From NCBI GenBank assembly GCA_027019165.1, contig JALUXC010000002.1, forward strand, positions 403,446 to 467,445: 64,000 bases of DNA. The letters are read 5' to 3'. The DNA is from Pseudophaeobacter sp. (lineage in GTDB: Bacteria; Pseudomonadota; Alphaproteobacteria; Rhodobacterales; Rhodobacteraceae). The notes below the pieces were generated by a model. It searched no databases. It was not told the DNA's origin and saw only the letters and a list, made by a program, of their open reading frames with translations. Made by a program: the position numbers and the translations under genes. Below, one piece after another: positions 1-9,309 of this stretch (position 1 is the stretch's first letter; every line of letters starts with the position of its first letter).

Positions 1-650
1 ACACGGCCCCGCCCGACCAGCACCAGATGGTCGGCAAAACGGGCCGCGAGGTTCAGATCATGCAGCGCAACCATGCCGATGGCACCACGCTGCACCACCG
101 CCTGTTTGATCTGGTGCAGAACCTCCAGCTGGTGCCGCAGGTCAAGCGCCGAGGTCGGCTCATCAAAGAGATAGACATCCGAAGTGCGCACCAGGGCCTG
201 CGCGACCGAGACCATTTGCGACTGCCCACCGGACAACTCGCTGACATAGGCCTCGGCAAGGTGGCCGATCCCATAGGCCTCAAGCGCGCGGCCCACGGCC
301 AGCATGTCTGCCTCACTCACCCGCCAGCCGCGCAGCTGTTTGTGGGCCATCATCACCACATCAAAGACCGTGAGCGCGGCATTGGCGGCAAAGAACTGCG
401 GCATGAAACAGACCTGCTTGAGGCGCGCTTTGCCAGAGAGCGTTGCAAGGTCTGCCCCGTTCAGATGCACGCTGCCGGTCTCGGGTTTCAGCAGCCCGGC
501 GATCAGGCGGAACAGCGTCGATTTACCGGCTGCGTTCGGGCCGATGAGGGCGGTCAGCTGGCCGGGTTTCAGGGCCTCAAAGCCAACATTCTGAAGGACC
601 TTGCGTTTGCCGTAGGAAAAGCTCAGATCCCGCGCGATCAATCCAGTCAT
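1..650 (-). CDS. Iron-siderophore type ABC transporter ATP-binding protein (partial, 3' end outside window)
   Basis: This is the cytoplasmic ATPase of an iron-chelate type importer; the reading frame runs off the left edge, so only about 216 residues are seen. Visible motifs are a Walker A GPNAAGKST at about residues 37-45, the signature LSGGQ at about 139-143, a Walker B VYLFDEP at about 159-165 and a switch histidine near 197. The ATG at 650 overlaps the stop of the upstream permease gene as ATGA, which fixes the start and implies translational coupling. Order and domain type match FecE/FhuC ATPases. The substrate cannot be read from the sequence. Confidence 0.9.
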   Translation of the reverse strand, partial: MTGLIARDLSFSYGKRKVLQNVGFEALKPGQLTALIGPNAAGKSTLFRLIAGLLKPETGSVHLNGADLATLSGKARLKQVCFMPQFFAANAALTVFDVVMMAHKQLRGWRVSEADMLAVGRALEAYGIGHLAEAYVSELSGGQSQMVSVAQALVRTSDVYLFDEPTSALDLRHQLEVLHQIKQAVVQRGAIGMVALHDLNLAARFADHLVLVGRGR

Positions 651-1717
651 TGCCAGTGCCTTTTTCGTTGCCCAAGGATCAGCATGACAAAGAAGGGAAT
701 GCCGATCAGCGAGGTGATCATACCGATGGGATAGACGATCCCCGGCGTGATGGCCTTGGAGGCGATGGAGGTGCCCGACAGGATCAATGCACCGCAGAGC
801 GCCGACAAGGGCAGAAAGCCGCGCTGATCCTCGCCCACGATCATGCGGGCAATATGTGGCCCAACCAGACCGACAAAAGCGATAGCCCCCACGAACGACA
901 CGGCCACGGCCGCCAAAAGCGACACGCCCGCCAGAATGGTCACCCGCAACAGGCCGACATTGACGCCCAGCGCGGCGGCCTTGTCTTCTCCCATGCGCAG
1001 CGCCGTCAGCGCCCAGCTGCGCGACAGGAACCAGGGCAGGATCACCACCAGCACCACAAGACAGATCCCGACCTTGGTCCAGGTCGCCCGCGCCAGCGAT
1101 CCCATCTGCCAGAACACCAGCTGCGCCAGTTGAAACTCGGAGGCCCCATACTGCAGGAAGGCCAAAAGCGCGTTGAAGGTGAACAGCATGGCGATCCCGA
1201 CCAGGATCATCGCCTCGGGGGAGACCCCGCGCAGCCGGGTAAAGGCAAAGAGGAACATCGCCGTGCCCATCGCAAAGACAAAGGCGTTGACGCTGACAAA
1301 CAACCCTCCGATGCCGGGGATTACCGACCAGCCAAGGACAATAGCCAGCGCGGCCCCAAAGCTTGCCGCCGAGGACAGGCCCAGTGTGAACGGATCCGCC
1401 AGCGGGTTGTTTAGAATGGTCTGCATCTCGGCCCCGGCCACGCCCAGCATGGCTCCCACCATCACCGCCATCAGGGCAACGGGCAGGCGCACCTTCCAGA
1501 TGATGACGCTTTCCTTCGCGCTCGCCACCGATGGATCCAGGATCACATGCAGGGTGCGCAGAAAGCTGAGATTGGCAGGCCCGGTGATGATATCGATGAC
1601 CACCATGGTCAAAAGCGCAAAGACCGCCAGACCCACCAGCGCCGCACGTCTGAAGTTGCGACGCCGATAGGCGCTGACAAGGGCGCTCGCATCGGGCGTA
1701 TAGGGCTGATCTGTCAT
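647..1717 (-). CDS. FecCD-family ABC transporter permease
   Basis: Predicted inner-membrane permease of 356 residues for import of a ferric siderophore, haem or cobalamin-like substrate. The protein is dominated by hydrophobic segments, as in the FecCD/BtuC family (usually 320-360 residues), with a short charged N-terminus ahead of the first membrane helix. Family-typical stretches include GAEMQTILNNPLADPF and FVGLVGPHIARMIVG. It lies between the binding protein gene (57 bp upstream) and the ATPase gene (4-base overlap), so the three form one minus-strand operon. One permease gene suggests a homodimer. Confidence 0.92.
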   Translation of the reverse strand: MTDQPYTPDASALVSAYRRRNFRRAALVGLAVFALLTMVVIDIITGPANLSFLRTLHVILDPSVASAKESVIIWKVRLPVALMAVMVGAMLGVAGAEMQTILNNPLADPFTLGLSSAASFGAALAIVLGWSVIPGIGGLFVSVNAFVFAMGTAMFLFAFTRLRGVSPEAMILVGIAMLFTFNALLAFLQYGASEFQLAQLVFWQMGSLARATWTKVGICLVVLVVILPWFLSRSWALTALRMGEDKAAALGVNVGLLRVTILAGVSLLAAVAVSFVGAIAFVGLVGPHIARMIVGEDQRGFLPLSALCGALILSGTSIASKAITPGIVYPIGMITSLIGIPFFVMLILGQRKRHWQ

Positions 1718-1774
1718 GAAACCATTCGCAAAAGAAGGGTCTGCGGGCAGCGACCGCCCGCAGACCGATGGAAT

Positions 1775-2929
1775 TTACTTGTCGCCTGCTGCGGACATCC
1801 AGAAGGTCCCAGAGGCCTCGAACGGCAGGAACCGCGCGTGCAGCTCTTCAAAGGTTGCCTGCGGATCGAGATCTTCGAAATCGTCCGGGTGGAACCATTT
1901 TGCCAGCTGCTGCACGGCGACAAAGTGATAGGGCGAGTTGTAGAACTGGTGGAAGATGACGTGATAGTTGCCTTCTTTCACCGCATCGAGATCGGCAAAC
2001 CCAGGCCGCGCGGCCAGATCGTCAATCCGCTTGGTGTTGATCGCATCATCCGCCTCATAGCCAAGCAGAACCGAGCCCACTTCAGGCTTGGATTCCGCCC
2101 AGTTCGCGCCCGTGGCGACAATATGCGCCGGGTCGGCAGTGATCACGCCTTCAAGGTTCAGCGTCACCGAATAGGCATTCGCCAGGGTCGAGGCATAGTT
2201 GGTGCCACCAGCCAGTTCGACAAAGCGGCCATAGTTATAGGGGCCAAAGGACCAGCAGCAGAAATCGGGCTGCCATCCGGCGGCGTTTTCTACCACCACC
2301 ATGGGCCGCTCTTCGGCCGGGATGGTGTCGACGATGTTGGTCACCTTGCGCATCTGCGCGATGTAGAAATCGATGAACTCAGCCGCGCTCTTTTCTTCGC
2401 CCAGGATGCGGCCCAGCATCAGAAGGGAGGGCACGACATTCTCGGTCGCATTGCGGCGGAAATCGATAAAGGCAACCTGAACGCCAGCTTCACCCAGCTT
2501 GTCCATCAGGCCGGTTTCCTCGGCCTTGAACAGGCTGCCGGACTCCAGAAGCACCAGATCGGCATCAGCCTCAAGCACGGCTTCGATGCTGAAATCTCCG
2601 GCATAGGGGTTGCCAAAGTCGATCATCCGCGCCGTGTCCTCCGGGAAGGCACCCTGGAATTTGCGGAACCCATCGGGGTCGTACTGGATCAGATCGCTGT
2701 TCCATCCCACGATCTTTTCGAACGGGTTCCCGTCGGTAACGGCGCTGATCCCGTACATCATGCGCCCTTCGCCAAGGATGATCCTCTCGGGCATCTCGGG
2801 AAGCGTGACTTCGCGGCCAGCAATATCGGTAAAGGTCAAGGCTTCAGCTTGAGCATCGGTTGCTGACACGAGACACGTGCTGGCTACAAGAGCACCAAGG
2901 AAGCCGCTCTGGACTGTCGAAAAGGACAT
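1775..2929 (-). CDS. Periplasmic iron-chelate type substrate-binding protein
   Basis: A 384-residue secreted binding protein, first gene of the importer operon reading leftwards. It begins with a Sec signal peptide (hydrophobic core then A-x-A near residue 26-28, ending DAQA). The mature part opens with LTFTDIAGREVTLPEMPERI, the usual start of helical-backbone (TroA/FepB/BtuF) binding proteins, whose rigid linker helix fits metal chelates. It is longer than typical BtuF proteins. The neighbouring FecCD permease and ATPase support import of an iron chelate or a similar compound; the exact ligand is unknown. No lipobox is visible, so it should be soluble in the periplasm. Confidence 0.9.
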   Translation of the reverse strand: MSFSTVQSGFLGALVASTCLVSATDAQAEALTFTDIAGREVTLPEMPERIILGEGRMMYGISAVTDGNPFEKIVGWNSDLIQYDPDGFRKFQGAFPEDTARMIDFGNPYAGDFSIEAVLEADADLVLLESGSLFKAEETGLMDKLGEAGVQVAFIDFRRNATENVVPSLLMLGRILGEEKSAAEFIDFYIAQMRKVTNIVDTIPAEERPMVVVENAAGWQPDFCCWSFGPYNYGRFVELAGGTNYASTLANAYSVTLNLEGVITADPAHIVATGANWAESKPEVGSVLLGYEADDAINTKRIDDLAARPGFADLDAVKEGNYHVIFHQFYNSPYHFVAVQQLAKWFHPDDFEDLDPQATFEELHARFLPFEASGTFWMSAAGDK

Positions 2930-3242
2930 AGGCGGTCTCCGGTTACTATGTATGAGCGGCGCTTAACACTGCATGCAGGTATAGGCAACTGTTTTACTCA
3001 GGAAATTGAACTACTGTCGTTAAAAAGGGATCGGCAAATCGCACAATTGAAGGGGAACCGTGCAGAAACGTCCAAATGCGGCTGCTTTTTTGCCATTTTG
3101 CGCGCCTATGACGGAAGGCCAAAAGACACAGGATAGACGCGTCACCAGCCTGAAGCGCTGTAGTTAGACACGCAGAAGCGACCCGCAAACCAGAAGTGAA
3201 AAATATCGTCGCGCAGTCCGATTGCAAAAAGGTCCGGGCCCA
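2930..3242. other. Intergenic region between divergent importer operon and Hint-protein gene
   Basis: A 313-bp gap between two divergent genes that should carry both promoters. I see no convincing coding sequence. A perfect 10-bp palindrome CTGCATGCAG lies at 2969-2978, about 40 bp upstream of the importer start; it could be incidental. I could not recognise a Fur, RirA or Irr box by eye. Confidence 0.5.
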
Positions 3243-4664
3243 ATGGCCAATATTGACATCCTTCGAAGTGATGGAACGCCGCGCGAAACCGACTATGGCG
3301 TTCGCTCTGATACATCGTCGCGCGGGGTCGACCTTGAAGGGGCGCAGATCACCGCGACCTATGCCGATGGCACCACCGAGACGCTGACGTGGAAAGCCCT
3401 TGACCCCTACACAACGGGCGGAGCCAGCGGCACGGACATCAAAATGTTCTTTGGGTACAGCTGGCACGAGCTGACAACCACAAAGACACTTGCCTCGCTC
3501 AGTATCGACCTGTCGCCGGCGAACTCGGTCTTTGATACCACGACGGCGATGGGGGACGATCCCAGCGCCCCCTCGACGCCGGGATCCCTCAATGGCTTTC
3601 CTTTCAAGCTGGCGCCGGACTACGCAGATACCACAGGCGATATCACAGCGACCTATTCAAACATCGTGAACCTGTCCGGCAACGCTCCGGTTGGCGATCT
3701 CTACACGACAATGACGATCGATTTTTCCGGGCTGCCCGGCGGTGGGCTGTTGGGGCGGCTTGACTGGAATTCCGACATCGACACGATGACCGGCCCATTC
3801 AAAGACACGCTCGATGCGGTCGATGACGTCCTGACGATTTCCGGCGACGGGTCCGAGCAGTTGAACATTCTGGACAACGACCAACATAGCGATGGGACCG
3901 AGCTTTCAATCACCCAGATCAACGGTCAAGCAATTGCGCCCGGCGGATCGGTGACCCTGCCCAGCGGCGAGGTTGTGACACTCAACGCCGACGGCACGCT
4001 GTCGATCACCAATGACAGCACCGTCAATGAGATCAACACGTTTTCCTACACGGTCGACGATGGGCAAGGCCACACGGATGTCGGGACCGTGACGGTCAAG
4101 ACCAATGTCAAAGTGCCGCCCTGTTTTGTCGCCGGGACGCTCATCCGCACCCCGAAAGGCGACGTTGCGGTTGAGGATCTGGAGATCGGAGACCTTGTTC
4201 TCACCCGCGATCACGGCCCTCAACGCCTGCGCTGGATCGGACGCTGTCACCGCCGGGCTGAAGGGGTCAACGCGCCGATCACCTTTGCCGCAAATGCAAT
4301 CGGGGTCCATGGTCCCATCTCGGTCTCTCCAAATCACCGGGTTCTGCTGCGGTCAGAAATGGCAGAGCTGCTTTTTGGTCAGCGCGAAGTGCTGGTCAAG
4401 GCCAAGCATCTGTTGAACGACCAGACCATCCGCATCGATGCCCATGGCGGTTTGGTGACCTATGTGCACCTCCTGTTCGACCAGCACGAGATCGTCATCT
4501 GTGACGGCTTTGCCAGCGAAAGCTATCACCCCGGCGCCGAGACTTTGGACGCTTTCGATCCCGAGACCCGCGCCGAAGTTCTGGAACTGATGGCTGAGAT
4601 GGAAACCTACGGCCCAACCGCGCGGCTTGAGATCAAGGCCCACGAAAGTCGGCTTTTGACCTGA
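3243..4664 (+). CDS. Hint-domain (hedgehog/intein type) secreted or surface protein
   Basis: A 473-residue protein with three visible parts: an N-terminal region of about 190 residues without a recognised domain; a cadherin-like/VCBS-like repeat at about 191-290 (AVDDVLTISGDGS at the start, FSYTVDDGQGHTDVGTVTV at the end); and a Hint domain starting at Cys294 with CFVAGTLIRTPKG, the self-processing fold of inteins and hedgehog proteins. No Sec signal peptide is visible, which fits type I (RTX-like) secretion seen for many roseobacter Hint proteins; that is inference. I chose the ATG at 3243 over a TTG 21 bp upstream. Function is unknown; autocatalytic cleavage at the cysteine is possible but untested. 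Confidence 0.85.
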   Translation: MANIDILRSDGTPRETDYGVRSDTSSRGVDLEGAQITATYADGTTETLTWKALDPYTTGGASGTDIKMFFGYSWHELTTTKTLASLSIDLSPANSVFDTTTAMGDDPSAPSTPGSLNGFPFKLAPDYADTTGDITATYSNIVNLSGNAPVGDLYTTMTIDFSGLPGGGLLGRLDWNSDIDTMTGPFKDTLDAVDDVLTISGDGSEQLNILDNDQHSDGTELSITQINGQAIAPGGSVTLPSGEVVTLNADGTLSITNDSTVNEINTFSYTVDDGQGHTDVGTVTVKTNVKVPPCFVAGTLIRTPKGDVAVEDLEIGDLVLTRDHGPQRLRWIGRCHRRAEGVNAPITFAANAIGVHGPISVSPNHRVLLRSEMAELLFGQREVLVKAKHLLNDQTIRIDAHGGLVTYVHLLFDQHEIVICDGFASESYHPGAETLDAFDPETRAEVLELMAEMETYGPTARLEIKAHESRLLT

Positions 4665-4672
4665 GCAAAAAA

Positions 4673-4701
4673 GCCGCCAACCGGGGTTTCCGGTCGGCGG
4701 C
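4673..4701. terminator. Bidirectional terminator between Hint gene and aldehyde dehydrogenase gene
   Basis: A GC-rich hairpin with 12-base arms (GCCGCCAACCGG and CCGGTCGGCGGC, one mismatch) sits between two convergent genes. Read on the minus strand it is followed by six T residues, so it is a strong intrinsic terminator for the aldehyde dehydrogenase transcript. Confidence 0.85.
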
Positions 4702-4722
4702 CATCTGTTTGGTTCAGATCGA

Positions 4723-6243
4723 TCAGAAGAAGCCGAGCTTGTTCGGATTGTAGCTGACCAGCATGTTCTTGGTCTGCTGATAGTGATCCAGCATCATCTT
4801 GTGGGTCTCGCGCCCGATACCGGATTGCTTGTAGCCGCCAAAGGCCGCATGCGCCGGGTAGGCATGATAGTTGTTTACCCAGACGCGACCGGCTTCGATA
4901 TTGCGGCCAAAACGATAGGCGCGGGTGCCGTCACGGGTCCAGACACCGGCGCCAAGGCCGTACATGGTGTCATTGGCGATCTGCAGCGCTTCTTCCTCGG
5001 TCTTGAAGGTGGTCACCGAAACCACGGGGCCAAAGATCTCTTCCTGGAAGACACGCATCTTGTTGTGTCCCTTCAGGATCGTGGGCTGGATGTAAAAACC
5101 GCCCGACAAATCGCCGTTAAAGCGTTCGGCATCGCCGCCGACCAGCACCTCTGCCCCCTCTTCCACGCCGATGGTCAGATAGGACAGGATCTTGTCTTGC
5201 TGCTCTGCGCTGGCCTGCGCGCCCACCATGGTTTCCAGATCGCGCGGATCGCCGCGCTTGATCGCCTTCACACGTTCGATGCAGCGGGCGATGAACTCTT
5301 CGTAGATGTCTTCCTGGATCAGCGCGCGGCTGGGGCAGGTGCAGACCTCACCCTGGTTGAAAGCAAAAAGCACAAAGCCTTCGACCGCCTTGTCGAGAAA
5401 GGCGTCATCTTCGGCCATGACATCGGAAAAGAAGATGTTGGGGGATTTGCCGCCGAGTTCCAGCGTCACCGGGATCAGGTTCTCGGTTGCGGCCTGCATG
5501 ATGATGCGGCCCGTTTCGGTCGATCCGGTAAAGGCGATCTTGGCAATGCGCGAAGATTTGGCGAGCGGCCCGCCCACTTCGGGGCCCATGCCGTTGACGA
5601 TGTTGAGAACGCCCGGCGGCAAAAGGTCGGCAATCGCCTCAACCAGCACCATGATGGCCGCAGGGGTCTGCTCGGCCGGTTTCAGCACGATGCAGTTGCC
5701 CGCCGCCAGCGCAGGCGCCAGTTTCCAGGCCGCCATCAGCACCGAAAAGTTCCAGGGAATGATCTGCCCGACCACGCCCAGCGGTTCATGGAAGTGATAG
5801 GCCACTGTGTCGTGGTCGATCTCGGACATGCTGCCTTCCTGCCCGCGCAGCACGCCCGCGAAATAGCGGAAGTGATCCACCGCCAGCGGGATATCCGCCG
5901 CCATCGTCTCGCGCAGAGGTTTGCCGTTGTCCCAGGTTTCCGCGGTCGCGATGATCTCGAGGTTCTCTTCGATCCGGTCCGCAATCTTCAACAGCATGTT
6001 GGAGCGTTCCGCAGCCGAGGTCTTACCCCAGGCGTCCTTTGCAGCATGGGCCGCGTCCAGCGCCAGCTCTACATCCTCGGCGGTCGAGCGGGCCACTTCG
6101 CAGACCTTGGCCCCCGTGATCGGGGTGATATTGTCGAAATACTGCCCCTTCGCAGGCGGCATGAACGTGCCGCCGATAAAGTTGTCATAGCGCATTTTGA
6201 AGGGCGAGGTGTAGCCGCCCGCAACTTGGGTCATTTCATTCAT
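4723..6243 (-). CDS. NAD-dependent aldehyde dehydrogenase (AcoD/ExaC-like)
   Basis: A 506-residue cytoplasmic aldehyde dehydrogenase oxidising an aldehyde, probably acetaldehyde or a similar short-chain substrate, to the acid. Visible are the NAD-binding FTGSTETG, the general-base LELGGKSPN (Glu near 266), the nucleophile Cys in [13 protein letters not shown] (near 300), and the C-terminus [10 protein letters not shown] plus [10 protein letters not shown], typical of the ExaC/AcoD subgroup. The start at 6243 (MNEMTQ) is preceded by GGAGG at good spacing; an upstream in-frame ATG at 6336 lacks one. The AcoR-like regulator gene lies just upstream on the same strand, suggesting that it controls this gene. 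Confidence 0.93.
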   Translation of the reverse strand: MNEMTQVAGGYTSPFKMRYDNFIGGTFMPPAKGQYFDNITPITGAKVCEVARSTAEDVELALDAAHAAKDAWGKTSAAERSNMLLKIADRIEENLEIIATAETWDNGKPLRETMAADIPLAVDHFRYFAGVLRGQEGSMSEIDHDTVAYHFHEPLGVVGQIIPWNFSVLMAAWKLAPALAAGNCIVLKPAEQTPAAIMVLVEAIADLLPPGVLNIVNGMGPEVGGPLAKSSRIAKIAFTGSTETGRIIMQAATENLIPVTLELGGKSPNIFFSDVMAEDDAFLDKAVEGFVLFAFNQGEVCTCPSRALIQEDIYEEFIARCIERVKAIKRGDPRDLETMVGAQASAEQQDKILSYLTIGVEEGAEVLVGGDAERFNGDLSGGFYIQPTILKGHNKMRVFQEEIFGPVVSVTTFKTEEEALQIANDTMYGLGAGVWTRDGTRAYRFGRNIEAGRVWVNNYHAYPAHAAFGGYKQSGIGRETHKMMLDHYQQTKNMLVSYNPNKLGFF

Positions 6244-6351
6244 TTGATGTTCCTCCATGTCTCCCGGTCCTCCGCCGGGGATGAAGGCACCCTGTTGCAA
6301 GACGACCCGCCCTGTCAGCCGGGGGAAAACAGGCATCAGCGCCAGACTGTC

Positions 6352-7332
6352 TCAGGAGTGAGACAGGTCCGAGCCGCTTTCACCAATGCCCAGCCGTTTC
6401 ATACGCCGGTAAAGGGTCGCGCGCCCGATCCCAAGGGCACGGGCAGCCTCGGAAACATTGCCATCCGCGCGTGACAGCGCGCGCACCACGGCTGCACGCT
6501 CGGCCTTTTCAAAGCCGGTCGGCCCCGCCTCGCGGCCAAAAAGGTCAGACGCAGGGGTGGACCGGATCGGCCCCGAGGCGCTGAGGCCAAAGGCCCGGCG
6601 CGCACCGCGCGTTGCCCCCAGCAGCAGGTCATCGCCGTCGACCGCCAGCAGCATGGCCGCATCGCTGTCGTCATTGTCTGCCACGATGATCCGCGCCTTG
6701 GGAAAGGCGGCGCGGAAGGTGTCCACCTCGATCTGGCGCGCGGTCTGGGCGACCTGCGCCGCGATCAGCCTATTGAAGGCCTCGGTCTGATCCGCGCGCG
6801 CCGAGGAGACATCCAGCGCCCCGATCAGCTCTCCTTCGGGGCCAAAGATCGGGGCATCCATACAGCTCATGCCGGTGTTGCGGGCGTGGAAGTGTTCGTC
6901 GCGGTGTATGATCACCCGGCGGCTTTCGGCGATACAGGTGCCGATCCCATTGGTCCCTTCCGAGGCTTCGGACCAATCGGAGCCCGGCGTCAGCCCCCAT
7001 GTCTCGAACACCGCACGGTCGCCATCGGCCGCGCGCAGATCCAGCACCACGCCTTCGGCGTCGGTCAGCAGAACACCACAGCCCGAGCTGCCGACAAGCT
7101 GATAAAGACTGTCGAGCTTGGGCAGGGCAATCCGGTGCATCACCTCGGATTTTTCGCGCCTCTGGGCCAGTTCCATTTCTGTGATGCGCTGCACATCGCC
7201 GCGCTGGCCTGGATCCAGCCCATGATGATCGAGCGAGCGCCGCCACGAGGCCGCGAGCCGCGAGCGCGCCGCAGCGCTTGGATCGCTTGCCGTTTTGACC
7301 ACCCGGGTGATGTGCAGATCCGTCTTCGCCAC
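6352..7332 (-). CDS. GAF-domain / Fis-type HTH transcriptional regulator (AcoR-like, no AAA+ domain)
   Basis: A 326-residue regulator with an N-terminal sensory region resembling the AcoR GAF domain (GVLLTDAEGVVLDL, then SEGTNGIGTCI and GMSCMDAPIFGP) and a C-terminal Fis-type helix-turn-helix (GNVSEAARALGIGRATLYRRMKRLG). The sigma-54 activating AAA+ module normally between these parts is absent, so it cannot act as a classical enhancer-binding protein. I chose a GTG start at 7332 because a strong purine-rich ribosome site (GGAGGGGAGGGGG) lies just before it; no start further upstream has comparable support. It is upstream of and co-directional with the aldehyde dehydrogenase gene, which it probably regulates. 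Confidence 0.82.
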   Translation of the reverse strand: MAKTDLHITRVVKTASDPSAAARSRLAASWRRSLDHHGLDPGQRGDVQRITEMELAQRREKSEVMHRIALPKLDSLYQLVGSSGCGVLLTDAEGVVLDLRAADGDRAVFETWGLTPGSDWSEASEGTNGIGTCIAESRRVIIHRDEHFHARNTGMSCMDAPIFGPEGELIGALDVSSARADQTEAFNRLIAAQVAQTARQIEVDTFRAAFPKARIIVADNDDSDAAMLLAVDGDDLLLGATRGARRAFGLSASGPIRSTPASDLFGREAGPTGFEKAERAAVVRALSRADGNVSEAARALGIGRATLYRRMKRLGIGESGSDLSHS

Positions 7333-7469
7333 GGCCCCCTCCCCTCCGTTTCCTCCCGTTTGAGTGACGCTAGGGCAATTTTGACCATTAGGAAACCTCA
7401 GCCCAGCGGCCTGCTTTATGCCGCAGCGCGGCGAGTTGCGGTGCTTGACACCTGATCCTCCAGCACCTA

Positions 7470-7490
7470 GCAAAATCTCCAATGTTTTGC
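7470..7490. promoter_or_regulatory. Inverted repeat upstream of the GntR regulator gene
   Basis: GCAAAA and TTTTGC, 6-bp arms separated by 9 bases, lie 17 bp before the proposed start of the GntR-family gene and between it and the divergent GAF/Fis regulator. It could be an autoregulatory operator. The motif is short and could be chance. Confidence 0.3.
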
Positions 7491-7506
7491 AGACTGGTGG
7501 ACAGTT

Positions 7507-8169
7507 TTGATCTTTGGGGGGAAACATCGGGAGGACGACACTGTCGTCGAAATGCTGGCGTCCGCCCTGCGGCGCGACATTTCCTTTGGGGTTCTGGCTC
7601 CTGATCAAAAGCTCAAGATTGAACAGTTGCGTCAACGCTACGGCGGGTCGAACCACTCCATGCGCGAAACGCTGCGGATGCTCACCGTTGAGGGCATGGT
7701 CGAAGCCACAGCCCAGCGCGGATTTCGCGTGACCTCAGCCACCGAACAGGACCGCAACGACATTCTGCTGATGCGGCTCAGCCTCGAAGCGCTGGCCCTG
7801 TCGCGGGCCCTGCAGCATGGCGATGTGGACTGGGAAGCATCCGTGATAGCCGCGGCGCACCGTTTAGACCGGGCCGATCACGCGGTTCAAAGCAGCCCGG
7901 ACGATGTCACAGCGCTGGAATGGGACGAAACCTGCCGGGCCTTTTCCTTTGCCGTGCTGGGAGCCTGCGACAGCCCCCGCATGCTCGATACCATCGGTCG
8001 CCATTTTGACCAGTCGCGCCGGTTCCGCCTGACCCTTTTGCGCGAGGGGCGCATCGATTTTGCCGAGCGCGCAAGGCGACGAGAGGCTTTGAAGGTCGCG
8101 ATCATTGCACGGGATGAGGTCGCAGCGCTGGCCTTGCTCGAGACAGATATCCGCGCCGAGATGACATAG
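7507..8169 (+). CDS. GntR-family (FadR/FCD subfamily) transcriptional regulator
   Basis: A regulator of about 220 residues with an N-terminal winged helix (VVEMLASALRRDISFG, LRQRYGGSNHSMRETLRMLTVEGMV) and an all-helical C-terminal ligand domain of the FCD type. The start is uncertain. The winged helix demands a start upstream of the ATG at 7552, and the only in-frame candidate I see is TTG at 7507, preceded by GGTGGA. It lies 51 bp upstream of a three-gene ABC importer on the same strand and probably responds to the imported compound or a metabolite of it. Such regulators are usually repressors released by small carboxylates. Confidence 0.85.
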   Translation: MIFGGKHREDDTVVEMLASALRRDISFGVLAPDQKLKIEQLRQRYGGSNHSMRETLRMLTVEGMVEATAQRGFRVTSATEQDRNDILLMRLSLEALALSRALQHGDVDWEASVIAAAHRLDRADHAVQSSPDDVTALEWDETCRAFSFAVLGACDSPRMLDTIGRHFDQSRRFRLTLLREGRIDFAERARRREALKVAIIARDEVAALALLETDIRAEMT

Positions 8170-8220
8170 GCGCGGCACCAGATTTGAACGACAGGTTGCT
8201 ATTCAGGGAGGAGCACCACA

Positions 8221-9243
8221 ATGACACCATTCAACAGACGTCAGGCCATGGGCCTTTTGGGCGCGGCAGCGGCAACTGGGCTTGCAGCCCCGGCCATTGC
8301 CAAGAACAGCAAGGCTGTTGTGGGCGCGCTGAGCCTCACCAGCCATTCGGGCAGCTTCATCGCCGTCGAGCGCAACTACTTTGCCGAGGCGGGGCTTGAT
8401 GTTGAGCTGAAGTTCTTTCAGGCGGCGCAGCCCATGGCCGTGGCCATCGCCAGCGGTGATGTGGATTTTGGCGTCACGGCAATCTCTGGCGGGCTGCTGA
8501 GCCTTGCGCAAAAAGGCGCAGTCAAGGTGATCGGCGGCGCCCTGTCCGAAGAGGCTGGAATAGACGGTCAAAAGATCCTCGCCTCGGACGCGGCGTTCCA
8601 GGCGGGCCTGACCAGCCCCGAGGCACTGGGTGGCAAACGCTTTGGCATGACCACCGCCGGCTCCTCATTCCACTACATGGGCTCGAAAATCGCCGCCGCA
8701 CATGGGGTAGACGACCTGAAGTTCGTGCCCCTGCAAAAGGTCGGTGCGATCATCGGCGCGCTCAAGTCCGGCCAGATTGATGCCTGGTCCATCGTTCCGC
8801 ACATCGCCAAGGCGTTGGCCGGTTCGGGTGCGGTCCATATCATAGGAGATGTGGCTGATTACCTGCCGGACTATCAGGTGACAACCGTTTTCACCTCGGC
8901 CCAGAACGCAGCCAATGACCGGGGCTTGGTCGAAACCTTCCTTGCAGGCTTTACCCGTGGGGTGAGCGACTTCAACGCCATCATGGTGGAGAAATCTCAG
9001 GGCGATGCGGCGATTAACGAGATGGTGCAGCTGATCCACAAATACGTCTACACCGACCGGCCCCTTGAAAAGGCCGCGCCTTCGATCATCAACGGGGCGA
9101 TGCGCATCAACGAAGGCGCCGCGATCAATGTGGCTTCGGTCCGAGACCAGTTGGAGTGGATGCAATCGGCCGGACTGGTGGATAGCGCTATCACGCTCGA
9201 TACCTTCCTCGACACCTCTTACGTCGACACCATCGGCGCCTGA
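8221..9243 (+). CDS. NMT1/SsuA-like ABC transporter substrate-binding protein, Tat-exported
   Basis: A 340-residue periplasmic binding protein of the NMT1/SsuA/TauA fold. The N-terminus NRRQAMGLLGAAAATG carries a twin arginine before a hydrophobic stretch and ends at APAIAK, so it is probably exported folded through the Tat pathway. A strong ribosome site (GGGAGGAG) precedes the ATG. The mature part begins VVGALSLTSHSGSFIAVERNYF, the usual first strand and helix of this family. It is followed by matching ATPase and permease genes. Ligands in the family range from sulfonates and nitrate to thiamine precursors; the sequence does not decide between them. Confidence 0.88.
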   Translation: MTPFNRRQAMGLLGAAAATGLAAPAIAKNSKAVVGALSLTSHSGSFIAVERNYFAEAGLDVELKFFQAAQPMAVAIASGDVDFGVTAISGGLLSLAQKGAVKVIGGALSEEAGIDGQKILASDAAFQAGLTSPEALGGKRFGMTTAGSSFHYMGSKIAAAHGVDDLKFVPLQKVGAIIGALKSGQIDAWSIVPHIAKALAGSGAVHIIGDVADYLPDYQVTTVFTSAQNAANDRGLVETFLAGFTRGVSDFNAIMVEKSQGDAAINEMVQLIHKYVYTDRPLEKAAPSIINGAMRINEGAAINVASVRDQLEWMQSAGLVDSAITLDTFLDTSYVDTIGA

Positions 9244-9309
9244 AACCACTGAAACCATCGCGGGGCAGCAAGAGGGTTTGCCCCGCGCATCAATCAAGGG
9301 CCAAAAGCC

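Noticed and set aside
1547..2866. 439-codon open frame on the plus strand
   Set aside because: Antisense to the binding protein and permease genes; composition is that of a shadow frame and no ribosome site or domain is seen.
2969..2978. CTGCATGCAG palindrome as an iron-regulator box
   Set aside because: Does not match a Fur, Irr or RirA consensus known to me; 10-bp palindromes arise by chance.
4783..6474. 563-codon open frame on the plus strand
   Set aside because: Lies antisense to the aldehyde dehydrogenase gene with clear catalytic motifs on the other strand; His/Arg-rich shadow composition.
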